A stretch of DNA of 64,000 nt, taken from Serripes groenlandicus. Its lineage: Eukaryota; Mollusca; Bivalvia; Cardiida; Cardiidae. The DNA is taken from the NCBI GenBank assembly GCA_031761405.1, contig JASEVX010000333.1:62001-126000 (forward strand), in the 5' to 3' direction. Each line of letters starts with the position of its first letter. The first letter of the stretch is position 1. Below, piece after piece: positions 11,128 to 23,348 of this stretch. A program made the translations under genes and the position numbers. The notes under the pieces are model-generated. The model was not told where the DNA came from. It ran no database searches and worked only from the letters and a program-made list of their open reading frames with translations.

Positions 11128-11593
11128 TGGTTGGATAATAAGAGAGATATTGTGTGGAAAAGAACTGCAAACCCCTCCTTATTTGGACCTCTGCTGCTCT
11201 CATTAACAAACATATTTGGCATTTTTACGACTGAAGATTTGGCAATCCTTAGTAATGCCCGAAAAATTGATTCGTTATTCTTATATTGAACAAGGAAGGC
11301 ATTCTGGTTAACCAGTAAAATCATGCATATACCAGAAATCAAAACTTAAGCCATAAATCCATTTTGAATATACTTATTTCTTGATGATGTACATGTTTAT
11401 TTCATTTGATTATCTGTCATTCATGGAGTGTGGGAGGAGCCAGTATGTAGAAATACACTAATCAGGGCTTGAGTCTTCTCATTTGTGTTGATTTATAACG
11501 ACTGTTTCACATTCACGATAGTACAGATAGTTCTCAATCCCTAATGAGCAAGTCTGCTTGTGTTGCTATTGATTTTATTAACAAGCATTTTAT
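11128..11593. other. Intergenic DNA
   Basis: This includes GAGAGATATTGTGTGGAA, a block that also follows the related palindrome at 59084. Nothing else is recognisable. Confidence 0.3.
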
Positions 11594-11821
11594 TTAACCC
11601 TTCCGCACATATGACAAATTTGCAGCAGACGACTATGAAACATTTTGGCAAAAATGTGAAATATCTCCATAAATAAGAGTATAATCATTAAATAGAGTTG
11701 TAAACATCGTGGCAAAAGGAGAAATTGCTCATCATGAGCAATTTCTCCTTTTGCCTCAATGTTTTCAAAAGTCATCTGCTGCAACTGCGTTTGAATGTGA
11801 CTGCAAGTGGGAAAGGGTAAA
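11594..11821 (+). mobile_element. TTAA MITE, nearly complete older copy
   Basis: It starts TTAACCCTTCCGCACATATG and ends GTGGGAAAGGGTAA. The hairpin GAAATTGCTCATCATGAGC + AATTTCTC is perfectly paired despite divergence elsewhere. Confidence 0.82.
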
Positions 11822-12505
11822 AGGCAATGTGTATTATTAAAACAGCTACTTTAAACATCCTCTTTAGGGTGTTGTTGTAATTAAATGGATGAAAAAGGAT
11901 AATGTATTAAATTTTGTGTTACTTAACTTAAAATCAAACAAAAATCAAATCCTGTTTTCATGGCAAGAAAAACAAACTGCGGCAAAGACATTATAACAAG
12001 GAGACGGCAGATACGATGGATTTGCAAAAATAATATATTTATCGAAAAATTTAGCTAAATCTTAAGTTTTGTGATAATTTGTTTGTTTAACTTGAGATAT
12101 ATTTGGACGGTATATTTACCAGTAGTTGGATGAGGGACATTATCAGTAATATATATATAAACACAATCTGCAAATAGTATCACAACAGTTTTTGGCAAAT
12201 TTAATTTTACAGTCAGTACTATTTTGATACATGTACGACTGATCATACTCATAGCAGTAACTTAGTTACTTACAGAAACTTTGATGAAAAAGGATGATAC
12301 ATGTAACTACTTCTGTATAAATAATTTGTGTACCTAAGGAAACAATGTAACTGGCTTAATTGATCAAGCAAATCTCTTTTGATTAAACTCATAGTATACA
12401 GGATAGAAAGGGAACAAGGTGAATAAGGAACCAGATTTAGACTCCGAGACAAGTTTACCATTTCTATTTTAAACGTATGACTGTCCATATACAACAGACC
12501 ACCTC
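11822..12505. other. AT-rich intergenic DNA
   Basis: No coding signal or repeat end was recognised. Confidence 0.3.
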
Positions 12506-12559
12506 GCTAGTGTAGTGGTAGACCGTCCGCCTCCTGTTCCATCCCTGGCTGGGTCATAC
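12506..12559 (+). mobile_element. tRNA-like SINE head fragment
   Basis: CTAGTGTAGTGGTAGACCGT resembles an A box and is related to the head at 31528. There is no B box or 3' core. Confidence 0.4.
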
Positions 12560-12789
12560 TTAGCCCTTTCCCTCATACAACAATTCTGCAGCAGACGTCT
12601 TTGAACATATTTTGTCAAATAATGGAAAATCTCTATAATTGAATGGATAACCTATGACTAAAAGTGGAAAACATTGTGACAAAAGGAGAAATTGCACGTT
12701 TTGTGCAATTTCTTCTTTTGTTACTATGTTTTCATAAAGCCGTCTGCTGCAGAGGCATCAGAAAGCGTCTATATGAGGGAAAGGGTTAA
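12560..12789 (+). mobile_element. TTAA MITE, complete copy
   Basis: The left flank is TTAG (mutated TTAA). It has CCCTTTCCCTCATACAAC, the hairpin GAAATTGCACGTTTTGTGC and the right TTAA at 12786-12789. The copy of the dispersed repeat, and then the 123-bp array, follow directly. Confidence 0.86.
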
Positions 12790-12851
12790 GTATTTAAAAA
12801 TGGTAATAGTAGCTGCCCTCCTTGGCCCTCAGGGTTGGGGGTTTAGCACTG
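12790..12851 (+). repeat. Dispersed repeat copy at the array edge
   Basis: This is homologous in inverse orientation to 2283-2395. The shared sequence runs on into the first 123-bp unit, so the array appears to be an amplified part of this dispersed repeat. Confidence 0.65.
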
Positions 12852-14826
12852 GCTGGTGTCACGATAAATGGACCAGTAGTACTGGTAACTTACCCAGCAG
12901 ATGCAGTGATATTTATACTGAACAATTGTTGATAGCAGCATAAAACACACAAAAATCATCCATATACAACATATGCTGGTGTCACGATAAATGGACCAGT
13001 AGTACTGGTAACTTACCCAGCAGATGCAGTGATATTTATACTGAACAATTGTTGATAGCAGCATAAAACACACAAAAATCATCCATATACAACATATGCT
13101 GGTGTCACGATAAATGGACCAGTAGTACTGGTAACTTACCCAGCAGATGCAGTGATATTTATACTGAACAATTGTTGATAGCAGCATAAAACACACAAAA
13201 ATCATCCATATACAACATATGCTGGTGTCACGATAAATGGACCAGTAGTACTGGTAACTTACCCAGCAGATGCAGTGATATTTATACTGAACAATTGTTG
13301 ATAGCAGCATAAAACACACAAAAATCATCCATATACAACATATGCTGGTGTCACGATAAATGGACCAGTAGTACTGGTAACTTACCCAGCAGATGCAGTG
13401 ATATTTATACTGAACAATTGTTGATAGCAGCATAAAACACACAAAAATCATCCATATACAACATATGCTGGTGTCACGATAAATGGACCAGTAGTACTGG
13501 TAACTTACCCAGCAGATGCAGTGATATTTATACTGAACAATTGTTGATAGCAGCATAAAACACACAAAAATCATCCATATACAACATATGCTGGTGTCAC
13601 GATAAATGGACCAGTAGTACTGGTAACTTACCCAGCAGATGCAGTGATATTTATACTGAACAATTGTTGATAGCAGCATAAAACACACAAAAATCATCCA
13701 TATACAACATATGCTGGTGTCACGATAAATGGACCAGTAGTACTGGTAACTTACCCAGCAGATGCAGTGATATTTATACTGAACAATTGTTGATAGCAGC
13801 ATAAAACACACAAAAATCATCCATATACAACATATGCTGGTGTCACGATAAATGGACCAGTAGTACTGGTAACTTACCCAGCAGATGCAGTGATATTTAT
13901 ACTGAACAATTGTTGATAGCAGCATAAAACACACAAAAATCATCCATATACAACATATGCTGGTGTCACGATAAATGGACCAGTAGTACTGGTAACTTAC
14001 CCAGCAGATGCAGTGATATTTATACTGAACAATTGTTGATAGCAGCATAAAACACACAAAAATCATCCATATACAACATATGCTGGTGTCACGATAAATG
14101 GACCAGTAGTACTGGTAACTTACCCAGCAGATGCAGTGATATTTATACTGAACAATTGTTGATAGCAGCATAAAACACACAAAAATCATCCATATACAAC
14201 ATATGCTGGTGTCACGATAAATGGACCAGTAGTACTGGTAACTTACCCAGCAGATGCAGTGATATTTATACTGAACAATTGTTGATAGCAGCATAAAACA
14301 CACAAAAATCATCCATATACAACATATGCTGGTGTCACGATAAATGGACCAGTAGTACTGGTAACTTACCCAGCAGATGCAGTGATATTTATACTGAACA
14401 ATTGTTGATAGCAGCATAAAACACACAAAAATCATCCATATACAACATATGCTGGTGTCACGATAAATGGACCAGTAGTACTGGTAACTTACCCAGCAGA
14501 TGCAGTGATATTTATACTGAACAATTGTTGATAGCAGCATAAAACACACAAAAATCATCCATATACAACATATGCTGGTGTCACGATAAATGGACCAGTA
14601 GTACTGGTAACTTACCCAGCAGATGCAGTGATATTTATACTGAACAATTGTTGATAGCAGCATAAAACACACAAAAATCATCCATATACAACATATGCTG
14701 GTGTCACGATAAATGGACCAGTAGTACTGGTAACTTACCCAGCAGATGCAGTGATATTTATACTGAACAATTGTTGATAGCAGCATAAAACACACAAAAA
14801 TCATCCATATACAACATATGCTGGTG
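12852..14826. repeat. 123-bp tandem array, 16 units
   Basis: GCTGGTGTCACGATAAATGG recurs every 123 bp from 12852 to 14820. The units look identical by eye. Because 123 is a multiple of 3, a repetitive frame stays open on the - strand for over 700 codons (41-residue unit with CCIWMIFVCFML). I regard that frame as a by-product of the array and do not call a protein. Confidence 0.95.
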
Positions 14827-14968
14827 TAAAAGTTTACGATAGCACTAAACACTGGATGGAAATCATTGTTGAAAACTGATAAAGCATTGATTAAAAAGGA
14901 GCAATAACCTCTCGTGTTTGTAGTGAAGATTTGCTTCTTTTCCAATAACATTTTATCAAAAGCAAAAC

Positions 14969-15081
14969 TATGGGAACCAAAACAGAATGTAAGAGAAGTG
15001 GTGAAGCCAGAGCGATCTCCAAAACTTCCAAAATTCAGACAGAGAAATTTGGGGATATTCTGTTTCAAAACATTAATGCAG
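14969..15081 (+). CDS. Weak candidate 5' coding exon
   Basis: An ATG opens 37 codons (MGTKTECKRSGEARAISKTS...) that run into a good donor, AATGCAG|GTAAGG. The peptide is basic and not recognised. There is no upstream promoter evidence or downstream exon; the 59-bp array begins about 55 bp later. Confidence 0.25.
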
Positions 15082-15137
15082 GTAAGGGACTGATTCGCAT
15101 TCAATATCCGTTTGCTTAATTGCAAAATGTGTTCACT

Positions 15138-16697
15138 AAGCAATGGCTGAAAGAGGTTCACCCCATAGCAATGGCTGAAAGGGTGTGATTCCTTGTGTAT
15201 CACCTACACAGTGCTGCAGCGACATAGCAATGGCTGAAAGGGTGTGATCCCTTGTTTATCACCCACACAGTGCTGCAGGGACATAGCAATGGCTGAAAGG
15301 GTCTGATCCCTTGTTTATCACCCACACAGTGCTGCAGGAACAGCAATGGCTGAAAGGGTCTGATCCATTACTTATCAACCACACAGTGCTGCAGGGACAT
15401 AGCAATGGCTGAAAGGGTCTGATCCTTTGCTTATCACACACACAGTCCTGCAGGGACATAGCAGTTGCTGAAAGGGTCTGATCCCTTGTTTATCACACAC
15501 AGTCCTGCAGGGACATAGGCTAGCCATGACTTAAAGGGTCTGATTCATTGCTTATCACACACACAGTCCTGCAGGTACATGGCAATGACTGAAAGGGTCT
15601 GATCCATTGCTTATCACACACACAGTCCTGCAGGGACATGGCAATGACTGAAAGGGTCTGATCCATTGCTTATCACACACACAGTGCTGCAGGACATAGC
15701 AATGGTTGAAAGGGTCTGATCCCTTGTTTATCACCCACACAGTCCTGCAGGAACATAGCAATGGCTGAAAGGGTCTGATCCCTTGTTTATCACCCACACA
15801 GTCCTGCAGGAACATAGCAATGGTTGAAAGGGTCTGATCCCTTGTTTATCACCCACACAGTGCTGCAGGGACATAGCAATGGCTGAAAGGCTCTGATCCC
15901 TTGTTTATCACCCACACAGTGCTGCAGGGACATAGCAATGGCTGAAAAGCTCTGATCCCTTGTTTATCACCCACACAGTGCTGCAGGAACATAGCAATGG
16001 CTGAAAGGCTCTGATCCCTTGTTTATCACCCACACAGTGCTGCAGGGACATAGTAATGGCTGAAACGGTCTGATCCCTTATTTATTACCCACACAGTCCT
16101 GCAGTGACAGCAATGACAGAAAGGGTCTGATCCATTATTTATCACACATGCTGCAGGGACATAGTAATGGCTGAAACGGTCTGATCCCTTATTTATTACC
16201 CACACAGTGCTGCAGGGACAAACAATGGCAGAAAGGGTGTGATCCCTTATTTATTACCCACACAGTGCTGCACAGGGACATAGCAATGGCAGAAAGGGTC
16301 TGATCCCTTGTTTATCACCCACACAGTGCTGCAGGGACATAGCAATGGCAGAAAGGGTCTGATCCCTTGTTTATCACACACACAGTGCTGCAGGGACATA
16401 GCAATGGCAGAAAGGGTCTGATCCCTTGTTTATCACACACACAGTGCTGCAGGGACATAGCAATGGCAGAAAGGGTCTGATCCCTTGTTTATCACCCACA
16501 CAGTGTTGCAGGGACATAGCAATGGCAGAAAGGGTCTGATCCCTTGTTTATCACCCACACAGTCCTGCAGGGACATAGCAATGGCTGAAAGTTTCTAATC
16601 CCTTGTCTATCACCCACACAGTCCTGCAGGGACATAGCAATGGCTGAAAGTTTCTAATCCCTTGTCTATCACCCACACAGTCCTGCAGGGACATAGT
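15138..16697. repeat. 59-bp minisatellite, about 26 units
   Basis: The unit is GAAAGGGTCTGATCCCTTGT + TTATCACCCACACAGTGCTG + CAGGGACATAGCAATGGCT. Nearly every unit keeps a CTGCAG site. Units vary (TGCTGCAG/CCTGCAG; CCCTT/CATTG), so it is older than the 123-bp array. Confidence 0.93.
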
Positions 16698-16786
16698 TTT
16701 GGAGTTACCTGTTTGTCCTAATCAATATATATCTAATGCATTTGATTTGATATACAACCTAATATAAATGTTCTAAAATTTGACTC

Positions 16787-16996
16787 TTAACCCTTTCCCA
16801 CATACAAGAAATCTGCGGCAGACGACTTTGAAAGCATTTATCAAAAAAATTGGAAACTCCCTTAAAATGACAGTACAATAATTAAATAGAGTTTGAAACA
16901 TTGTGACAAAAGGAGAAATTGCTTGTTTTGAGCAATTTCTTCTTTTGTCAACATGTTCAAACTTTTCAAAAAGCTTCAGAAAATGCCTATATGAGA
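16787..16996 (+). mobile_element. TTAA MITE, 3'-truncated
   Basis: It starts TTAACCCTTTCCCACATAC, has the hairpin GAAATTGCTTGTTTTGAGC and stops at CCTATATGAG without the final GGGAAAGGG. Confidence 0.75.
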
Positions 16997-17037
16997 TCAA
17001 TTTGAATTTTCAATGGTTTTGAGGTAAAAAGCTTTCT

Positions 17038-17190
17038 TTAACCCTTTCCTTCATTCTGCTAAAAGTGGAAAACATTGTGTCAAAAGAAGAAATTGGTGGT
17101 TTTGAGCAATTTCTTCTTTTGTCACTATGTTTTCAAAAAGCTGTCTGCTGGAGAGGCGTAAGAAAGTGTCTATATGAGGGAAAGGGTTAA
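17038..17190 (+). mobile_element. TTAA MITE with internal deletion
   Basis: It is 153 bp between TTAA sites. Most of the left arm is deleted (CCTTTCCTTCATTC joins CTAAAAGTGG). The hairpin and right arm are kept. Confidence 0.8.
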
Positions 17191-17222
17191 CCTTAAAAGT
17201 TATCGCCTACATACATACTTTT

Positions 17223-17598
17223 TTAGACGCCTCTGCATCAGACAACTTTGAATACATTGTGGCACAAAGAGAAATTGCCACAATATTTTCTATACTTTAT
17301 TCAATAATTGTTCTTTCATTTATGGAGACTTTCCATATGTTTTACTCATTGTTCTCAAAGTCGTCTGCTGCAAATTTGTTGTATGTGGGAAAATGGGCAA
17401 ATTTTCCACATACAACAAATCTGCAGCAGACAACTTTGAAAATGTCTTGCTAAAACTCCATAAATATAAGTATAATTACTTAAAAGAGTTGAAAACATAG
17501 TGGCATTAAGAAAAAATTGCTCGTTTCAAGCAATTTCTACTTTTGCCGCCATGTTTTCAAAAAGCTATCCGCCGCGGAGGCATTGGAAAGGATTAAAA
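17223..17598. mobile_element. Two TTAA MITE copies joined end to end
   Basis: A copy ending GTTGTATGTGGGAAAAT (to about 17390) meets a second copy beginning TTTTCCACATACAACAAATC (from about 17398) in opposite orientation. The joint is itself a palindrome. Both are old; the outer ends have decayed. Confidence 0.75.
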
Positions 17599-17996
17599 AA
17601 GAATAGATAAATTAGTTATTTATTTTTTGCAATAATTTTTGTATGAAAAACTTTTTTAAAAGATTCTATCTAAAAACACACCCAGTTATGAGATATTCAG
17701 CATAACATAAACAAGTATATTTTTTTTTATACTTTTGGAAATGCTATATATAGATATCCTGTTGTGAAGTCTTTTTTTTGGGGGGGTAAGGTTTTGAAGG
17801 ACTTGTTATGATCAACAAACATTGAAAACATTTGCCTTTTACAGAGATAAAGGAAATTATATAACACTGAAATCCCTTTTGTCTCTTATCTGTGTTTTTC
17901 TTTAACCCTTTCCCTCATACGACAATTCTGCAGCAGACGACTTTGAACGTATTTTGTCAAAACATAGAAAATCTCCATAATTGAATGGATTTATAC

Positions 17997-20511
17997 TAGG
18001 GATGGCAACGAATATTCGAATATTCGATCATACGGTCGAATATTCGAATACTATATCATGGTTCGAATATTCGATGAAATCAGGATTTTCAACACTAAAA
18101 AATAAAAATTTAATTTCTGCTTGTTTATTTTTAGCTCACCTATGCACGAAGTGCAAGGTGAGCTATTGTGATCACATTTTGTCCGGCGTCCGTCCGTCGT
18201 GCGTCGTCAGTCGTCCGTCGTGCGTCGTCAACATTTGAGCTTGTTAACACTCTACGGGCTACATTTTGCATCCAATCTTCATGAAAGTTTATCAGAACGT
18301 TCATCTCCATAAAATCTTGGACAAGTTGGCATATGAGGTCAAAAACTAGGTCACTAGGTCGAATTGAAGGGAAATCTTGTTAACACTCTGGAGGCCACAT
18401 TTTCAACTTGACCATGTTGAAAATTTATCAGAATGTTTGTCTTGATGATATGTAGGTCGAACATGGGTCACATCGGGTCAAAAAGTAGGTCACTAGGTCA
18501 AATTGAAGGAAAATCTTGTTAACACTCCAGAGGCTGCAATTTTTGCTTCAGCAGTTTGAAATTTTGTCAAAATGTTTGTCTTAAAAATATCTAGATCAAG
18601 TTCGAATATGGGTTATGCCGGGTCAAAAACTAGGTCACTAGGTCAAATTGAAGGAAAATCTTGTTAACACTTTTGATGCCGCATTTTTTGCTTCAGCAGC
18701 TTGAAATTTTGTCAGAATGTTTGTCTTAAAGATATCTAGTTCAAGTTCAAATATGGGTCATATTGGATCAGAAACTAGGTCACTAGGCCAAATTGAGGGG
18801 AAATCTTGTTAACTCTGTAGAAGCCGCATGTTTTGCTTCAGCGGCTTGAAATTTTGTCAGAATGTTGAGCTGAATGATATCTAAACCAAGTTCGAATATG
18901 GGTCATGCCGGGTCAAAAACTAGGTCACTAGGTCAAATTGAAGGAAAATCTTGTTAACACTTTGGATGCCGCAATGTTTGCTTCAGTAGCTTGAAATTTG
19001 GTCAGAATGTTTGTCTAAATGATATCTAGGCCAAGTTTGGATATGGGTCATGCCGGGTTAACAACTAGGTCACTAGGCCCAATTGAAGGGTAATCTTGTT
19101 AACACTCTGGATACTGCATTTTTAATTTCAGCATGATAAAACTTTATCAGAATGTTCTTCTTGATGATATGTAGGCCAAGTTTGAATATGGGTCATGCTG
19201 GGTCAATAACTAGGTCACTAGATCAAATTGAAGGAAAATCTTGTGAACACTTTGGATGCCGCATTTTGTGCTTCAGCAGCTTGAAATTTGGTCAGAATGT
19301 TTGTCTGAATTATATCTAGGTCAAGTTCGAATATGGGTCATATTGGATCAGAAACTAGGTCAATAAAGGAAAATATTGTTCAAACTCCGGAGGCCGCATT
19401 TTTACTTTGAGCAAGTTGAAACTTTGTCAGAATGTTGTCTTGATGATATCTAGTCCATGTTGGAATATGGGTCATATCAGGTAAAAAGATATAGATCACT
19501 AGGCCAAATGAAGGAAAATATTGTTAACACTGTGGAGGTTGCATTCAGAATAATTGTCTTGATGTGTTTTGCATTGCAGTACATTGTATAATTAAGGTGA
19601 GCGATCCAGGGCCATCATGGCCCTCTTGTTTTCATAAACTGTAGGTAAAGGGTTATCGATGGTCTATTTTACGCGTTGTTTATAAAGTGTCAATATATCG
19701 TATAACATGTCAAACTGATAATCCCTGCTTTAGGCTATAAGTGTGATCGATATAATACATATGTTTTCGTTCCAAAACATCGTAACTTCACAGTTGATTC
19801 TATGTAGTTACCGCTTTTTAGAATGAGGCATCAATCAGACAATATTTGAGGTGTTATTATCCGGTTTCGTTAATTGTTTTGATAAACAAACTGTTACTAA
19901 TTAAGTAGCGTTGTATTTCACATTTTGTATCATAAAAGAAGCCTTGATTGGTAATTGCGAACATGCAGATATGTAGCAAGTATCAAACTGTTCAAATAAA
20001 ACCTTTTATTTGCAGATAATTGTTGCTATTCATTTTGTTCATAAATACTCGAAAATTCGATCTGCATAGCCACATCAGTTTTGAAATATCTTGACATTAG
20101 TACGTAATATTTGATTTCAACAATGCCTGTTACGCCGTTTATAGTTTGGAACTGTAACTACCGAGCAAAACAAACAAACATCAATATGTCATTTACAACA
20201 GCATTTCAACAATAGTTCAGTTATATGCAGCAAGAGAAAGATTAAACCTCAGTTGTAAACAGGGTAATCAGAGCTAAATGTTTCGAACAATACATTAAGA
20301 ATGGGATCAATTAGTTAAAATCTGCGCACTTTACCAACGTATTTTTTCATACGAATTCATCGGTGTAACGGAAACGTCAAATGCGAGTACACTGGACAAA
20401 TAAAGAATTAAAAAAGTCTTTGTTTGGTAAGCATGCGCAAATGGGTCAAATATTCGAATATCTTGAGATCGAATATTCGAATACTAATTTTGGTATTCGT
20501 TGCCATCCCTA
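17997..20511. mobile_element. 2.5-kb non-autonomous hAT-type element
   Basis: The ends are inverted (TAGGGATGGCAACGAATA... and ...TATTCGTTGCCATCCCTA) with repeated GAATATTCGA subterminal motifs. It is flanked by an 8-bp duplication ATTTATAC (17989-17996 and 20512-20519), a hAT hallmark. No transposase frame was seen. A Helitron-like element occupies 18133-19628; the remainder has no identified feature. Confidence 0.88.
18133..19628 (+). mobile_element. Helitron-like element with tandem core, nested in the hAT
   Basis: The head is a stem (AGCTCACCT...AGGTGAGCT) enclosing GCACGAAGTGC, then GTCCGTCCGTCGTGCG. The core consists of about eight diverged units of roughly 170-180 bp built around CTAGGTCACTAGGTCAAATT. 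The tail is a hairpin GGGCCATCATGGCCC followed by CTTG|TT. The hairpin-plus-tetranucleotide end is Helitron-like, although CTTG is not the canonical CTRR. Confidence 0.7.
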
Positions 20512-20657
20512 ATTTATACCTATGACAAAAAGTGGAAAACATTGTGGAAAAAGGAGAAATTGCATGTTTTGTGCAATTTCTTGTTTTGTCACTATGTTTT
20601 CAAAAAGCTGTCTGCTGTAGAGGCGTCAGAAAGCGTCTATATGAGAGAAAGGGTTAA

Positions 20658-20740
20658 AACATAATGACGAATTGAGAAATAGCTCATCATGAGCAACTGA
20701 TCCAATTGCCTCATTATTTTCAAATTTAGTAGCCTCCCAG
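20658..20740 (+). mobile_element. TTAA MITE central fragment
   Basis: AACATAATGACGAATTGAG, a partial hairpin AAATAGCTCATCATGAGC and CCTCATTATTTTCAAATT remain, leading directly into a tandem array. Confidence 0.55.
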
Positions 20741-21520
20741 CCACAAATTCAGTACATTTAAAGCACCTTTGAAGTACAAATGAAGCACCTGTAGGAAGTA
20801 TAAAGCAAGCACAGTTGAAGTCCCTGCTTTGAAATCCACACCAATTTACAAATGCAAACTTTAGAAGAGAAGCGCCTTTGAAGCCTCGTCTAAAATATGC
20901 TAATGATGCCTCAAAGGCGCTTCCTTTTGATAAAGTACCTTTAAAGCGCCTCTGGAAGTCCCATTCCCTTAAGGCCAGAAGTACCTTTGAAGCACCACTG
21001 GAAGCGTCAATGAAGCCCCATTCCACAGAATGCAATATTTAAAAGAGAAGCGCCTTTGAAGCTCCGTCTAAAATATGCTAATGATGCCTCATAAGCGCTT
21101 CCTTTTGATAAAGTACCTTTAAAGCGCCTCTGGAAGTCCCATTCCCTTAAGGCCAGAAGTACCTTTGAAGCACCACTGGAAGCGTCAATGAAGCCCCATT
21201 CCACAGAATGCAATATTTAAAAGAGAAGCGCCTTTGAAGCTCCGTCTAAAATATGCTAATGATGCCTCATAAGCGCTTCCTTTGTGTAAAGTACCTTTAA
21301 AGCACCACTGGAAGTTCTAATGAAGCCCCATTCAACTTAGGCTAGAAGTGCTTTTGAAGCTCTGCCTAAAATATGCTAATGATGCCTCATAAGCGCCTCA
21401 TCTTTATCAAGTACCTTTGAAGTGCCACAGGAAGCGCTTATGAAGCCCCATTCCACTGAGACCAGAAGTGCATTTGAAGCCCCACTGGAAGTTCTAATGA
21501 AGTCTCATTCTGGTAACCCA
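20741..21520 (+). repeat. 178-bp array with internal GAAGC periodicity
   Basis: AAAAGAGAAGCGCCTTTGAA occurs at 21041 and again at 21219, a 178-bp period, with a partial earlier unit near 20870 and worn units to about 21520. Inside a unit, short motifs such as AGTACCTTTGAAGCACCACT recur every 25-40 bp. The two open frames on the - strand repeat each other and are not genes. Confidence 0.85.
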
Positions 21521-21630
21521 AAGAAAAACAACTTTGAAACATTTTGAATTTGGTTCATTGGTTTAGGAGGAGAAATTAATGTAGTTAATGTGAACAGACA
21601 GACAACAACAGACATTGAGTGATCACAATA

Positions 21631-21665
21631 GCTCACCTAGCACTTCGTGCCAAGGTGAGGTAAAT
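21631..21665 (-). mobile_element. Helitron-like 5' end fragment
   Basis: In reverse it reads CTCACCTTGGCACGAAGTGC followed by TAGGTGAGCTATTGTGATC, the head of the element at 18133. Confidence 0.65.
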
Positions 21666-22439
21666 GTCATATTACACCAATTTGTCCATGTAAATCAACC
21701 AGTTTCAACCCGAAATTGTCACACTTTTTAAATGTTTTTTACAGGTAGAGTACCATATATCATTGAAAATAGTTACTTCAATGCTTGAAAAAAATCCAAA
21801 GAAAATGGGGAGTGTCATGTTTTATGCAAGAATGAATTCACCCTGCAAATATGGTTAACTTCATTTTGAATGCAATCAGGCTGGGACGAAACCGGTTTTA
21901 TACTCTACTTTCGCTTTCAAAAAAGGTCAAAATATTAGAAATGACTCAATCAAACATTTCCAGTGCATCTCAAACATATTTATTTAATGCATTCTGTTGA
22001 AGGTAAACACTCAATTCTACACAACCAAAGAATGTGAATGTATTTGACATTATTATAATAATTACACTGTTGATGTAAATGTTTTTGCCTTTACAGCATT
22101 TTGATGTCAGGCTATATCTTATGGCTTTATGTTCTTGTCCTCTGGTGGAGTCAGAATTGAAGCCAGAAGTCTCTGAAATAAAAAAAGAAAATATTACGAT
22201 CAATTGAAATGTTTTCTGAAAAATATGAGTGCGGTTCATTTTAAGGCAAAACCAACACTATAAAAGATGAGGTGAATGGTGCTTTTCAAGCATTCCTCCA
22301 GTCCATTTTAGAAAGTTCATTAGACATATGTGACCCATTGTAATTCAAGCTTGGTAACAAGTTAAAGTTGTGTTCCTATACATCTGGGACGACTAATACG
22401 TTTTAGTTGTCCCAGTATACATGTAGGTAAATGTGAAAA
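21666..22439. other. Intergenic DNA
   Basis: Nothing recognisable except the palindrome-like ACGTTTTAGTTG region near 22400, which I could not assign. Confidence 0.3.
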
Positions 22440-23056
22440 CATTGTGATCCTCCAGCAAATGTAAAAGCTCTTTTAGATCTTTTTGATTCTAGACCCTGTT
22501 TTCAAATAGGTCAAGTAAGAAGATAGGTCACTTGGTCAAGTCCCGTCTCTGATCACTTGTCTTTGAGCTGTCGGAGGTTAATACATATTGTAAGTGTTAA
22601 AGCTATATCTCGAATGGTTTTGAAAAAAAAAATCTTTGGTATGATTAACTTAACCAAAATTCTAAATCTAAAAAGGGCCATAATTCTAAAAAATAAATTG
22701 AACAGTTATGTACTCTTGTCTGTTGATGGAGGTAATGATGATAAACAAGTATTGTAAGTTTCATAGCTATATATCTGTAATGATTTTGAAAAAAGTGAGG
22801 AGGTACGAAAAACTTAACCAAGGTTCTACGTCAAACAAGGGCCATTAAGCCCATAATTCTTACAAAAATCTTGACAGACTGAGAGTTATGTACTCTTGTC
22901 TGTTTATGGAGGTAATGTTGGTGAACAGGTATTGTTAATTTCAAAGCAATATCTCTTATGGTTTTGAAAAAAGTGAGGTGGTACAACAAATTTAACAAGG
23001 TGTGACGCCAACACGAGTAGTAGCTTGTATAGCTAACCATTTCTTCGAAAAGTCAA
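22440..23056 (+). repeat. Tandem-core repeat, about three units, with tail
   Basis: Units of about 170 bp share GTACTCTTGTCTGTT.ATGGAGG and GGTTTTGAAAAAAGTGAGG. It ends CTTCGAAAAGTCAAGCTAAA, a tail similar to that of the repeat at 35730-36190. It is probably a partial Helitron-like element. Confidence 0.6.
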
Positions 23057-23182
23057 GCTAAAACTGTATAAACAATTATGAATAATGTTAGTATTTATAT
23101 TATCTTTTTCTTGAAATATTTGGAACTTTAAGTGTTTGTTATTATGTGTGTGCATTCATTTGGCAAGATGAGGAATCTACCA

Positions 23183-23300
23183 TGCCAGGTCAAGTGGTTA
23201 GCGTCGGGTATTTGAAACTGGGCTTCCTTGGTTCGATCCCCAGGCACAGCATGACAATCATGGTGGAGTGCACATTTCCTAGCCTATAGTACTGGTTTGT
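23183..23300 (+). mobile_element. tRNA-derived SINE head
   Basis: AGGTCAAGTGGTTAGCG (A box) and CTTGGTTCGATCCCCAGG (B box) are tRNA-spaced. The body is too diverged to extend. Confidence 0.5.
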
Positions 23301-23348
23301 TTACCCATGGGTCTTGAATAAGTGAACTCTTGTCATGATATAACTCGA

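Larger units (their letters stand above)
17902..20657 (+). mobile_element. TTAA MITE split by a hAT-type element
   Basis: The left part is 17902-17996 and the right part 20512-20657. Without the insert and one 8-bp duplication it is about 233 bp, the normal family length, with TTAA at both ends. Confidence 0.88.

Noticed and set aside
12843..15203. 786-codon open frame on the - strand
   Set aside because: It consists of 16 repeats of one 41-residue unit produced by a 123-bp array; there are no domain features or splice context.
15259..15815. Frames with repeated PFQPLLC motifs
   Set aside because: By-products of the 59-bp minisatellite.
20637..21213. Two similar - strand frames (LREWDFQRRFKGTLSKG)
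   Set aside because: They repeat each other because of the 178-bp array; not a gene family.
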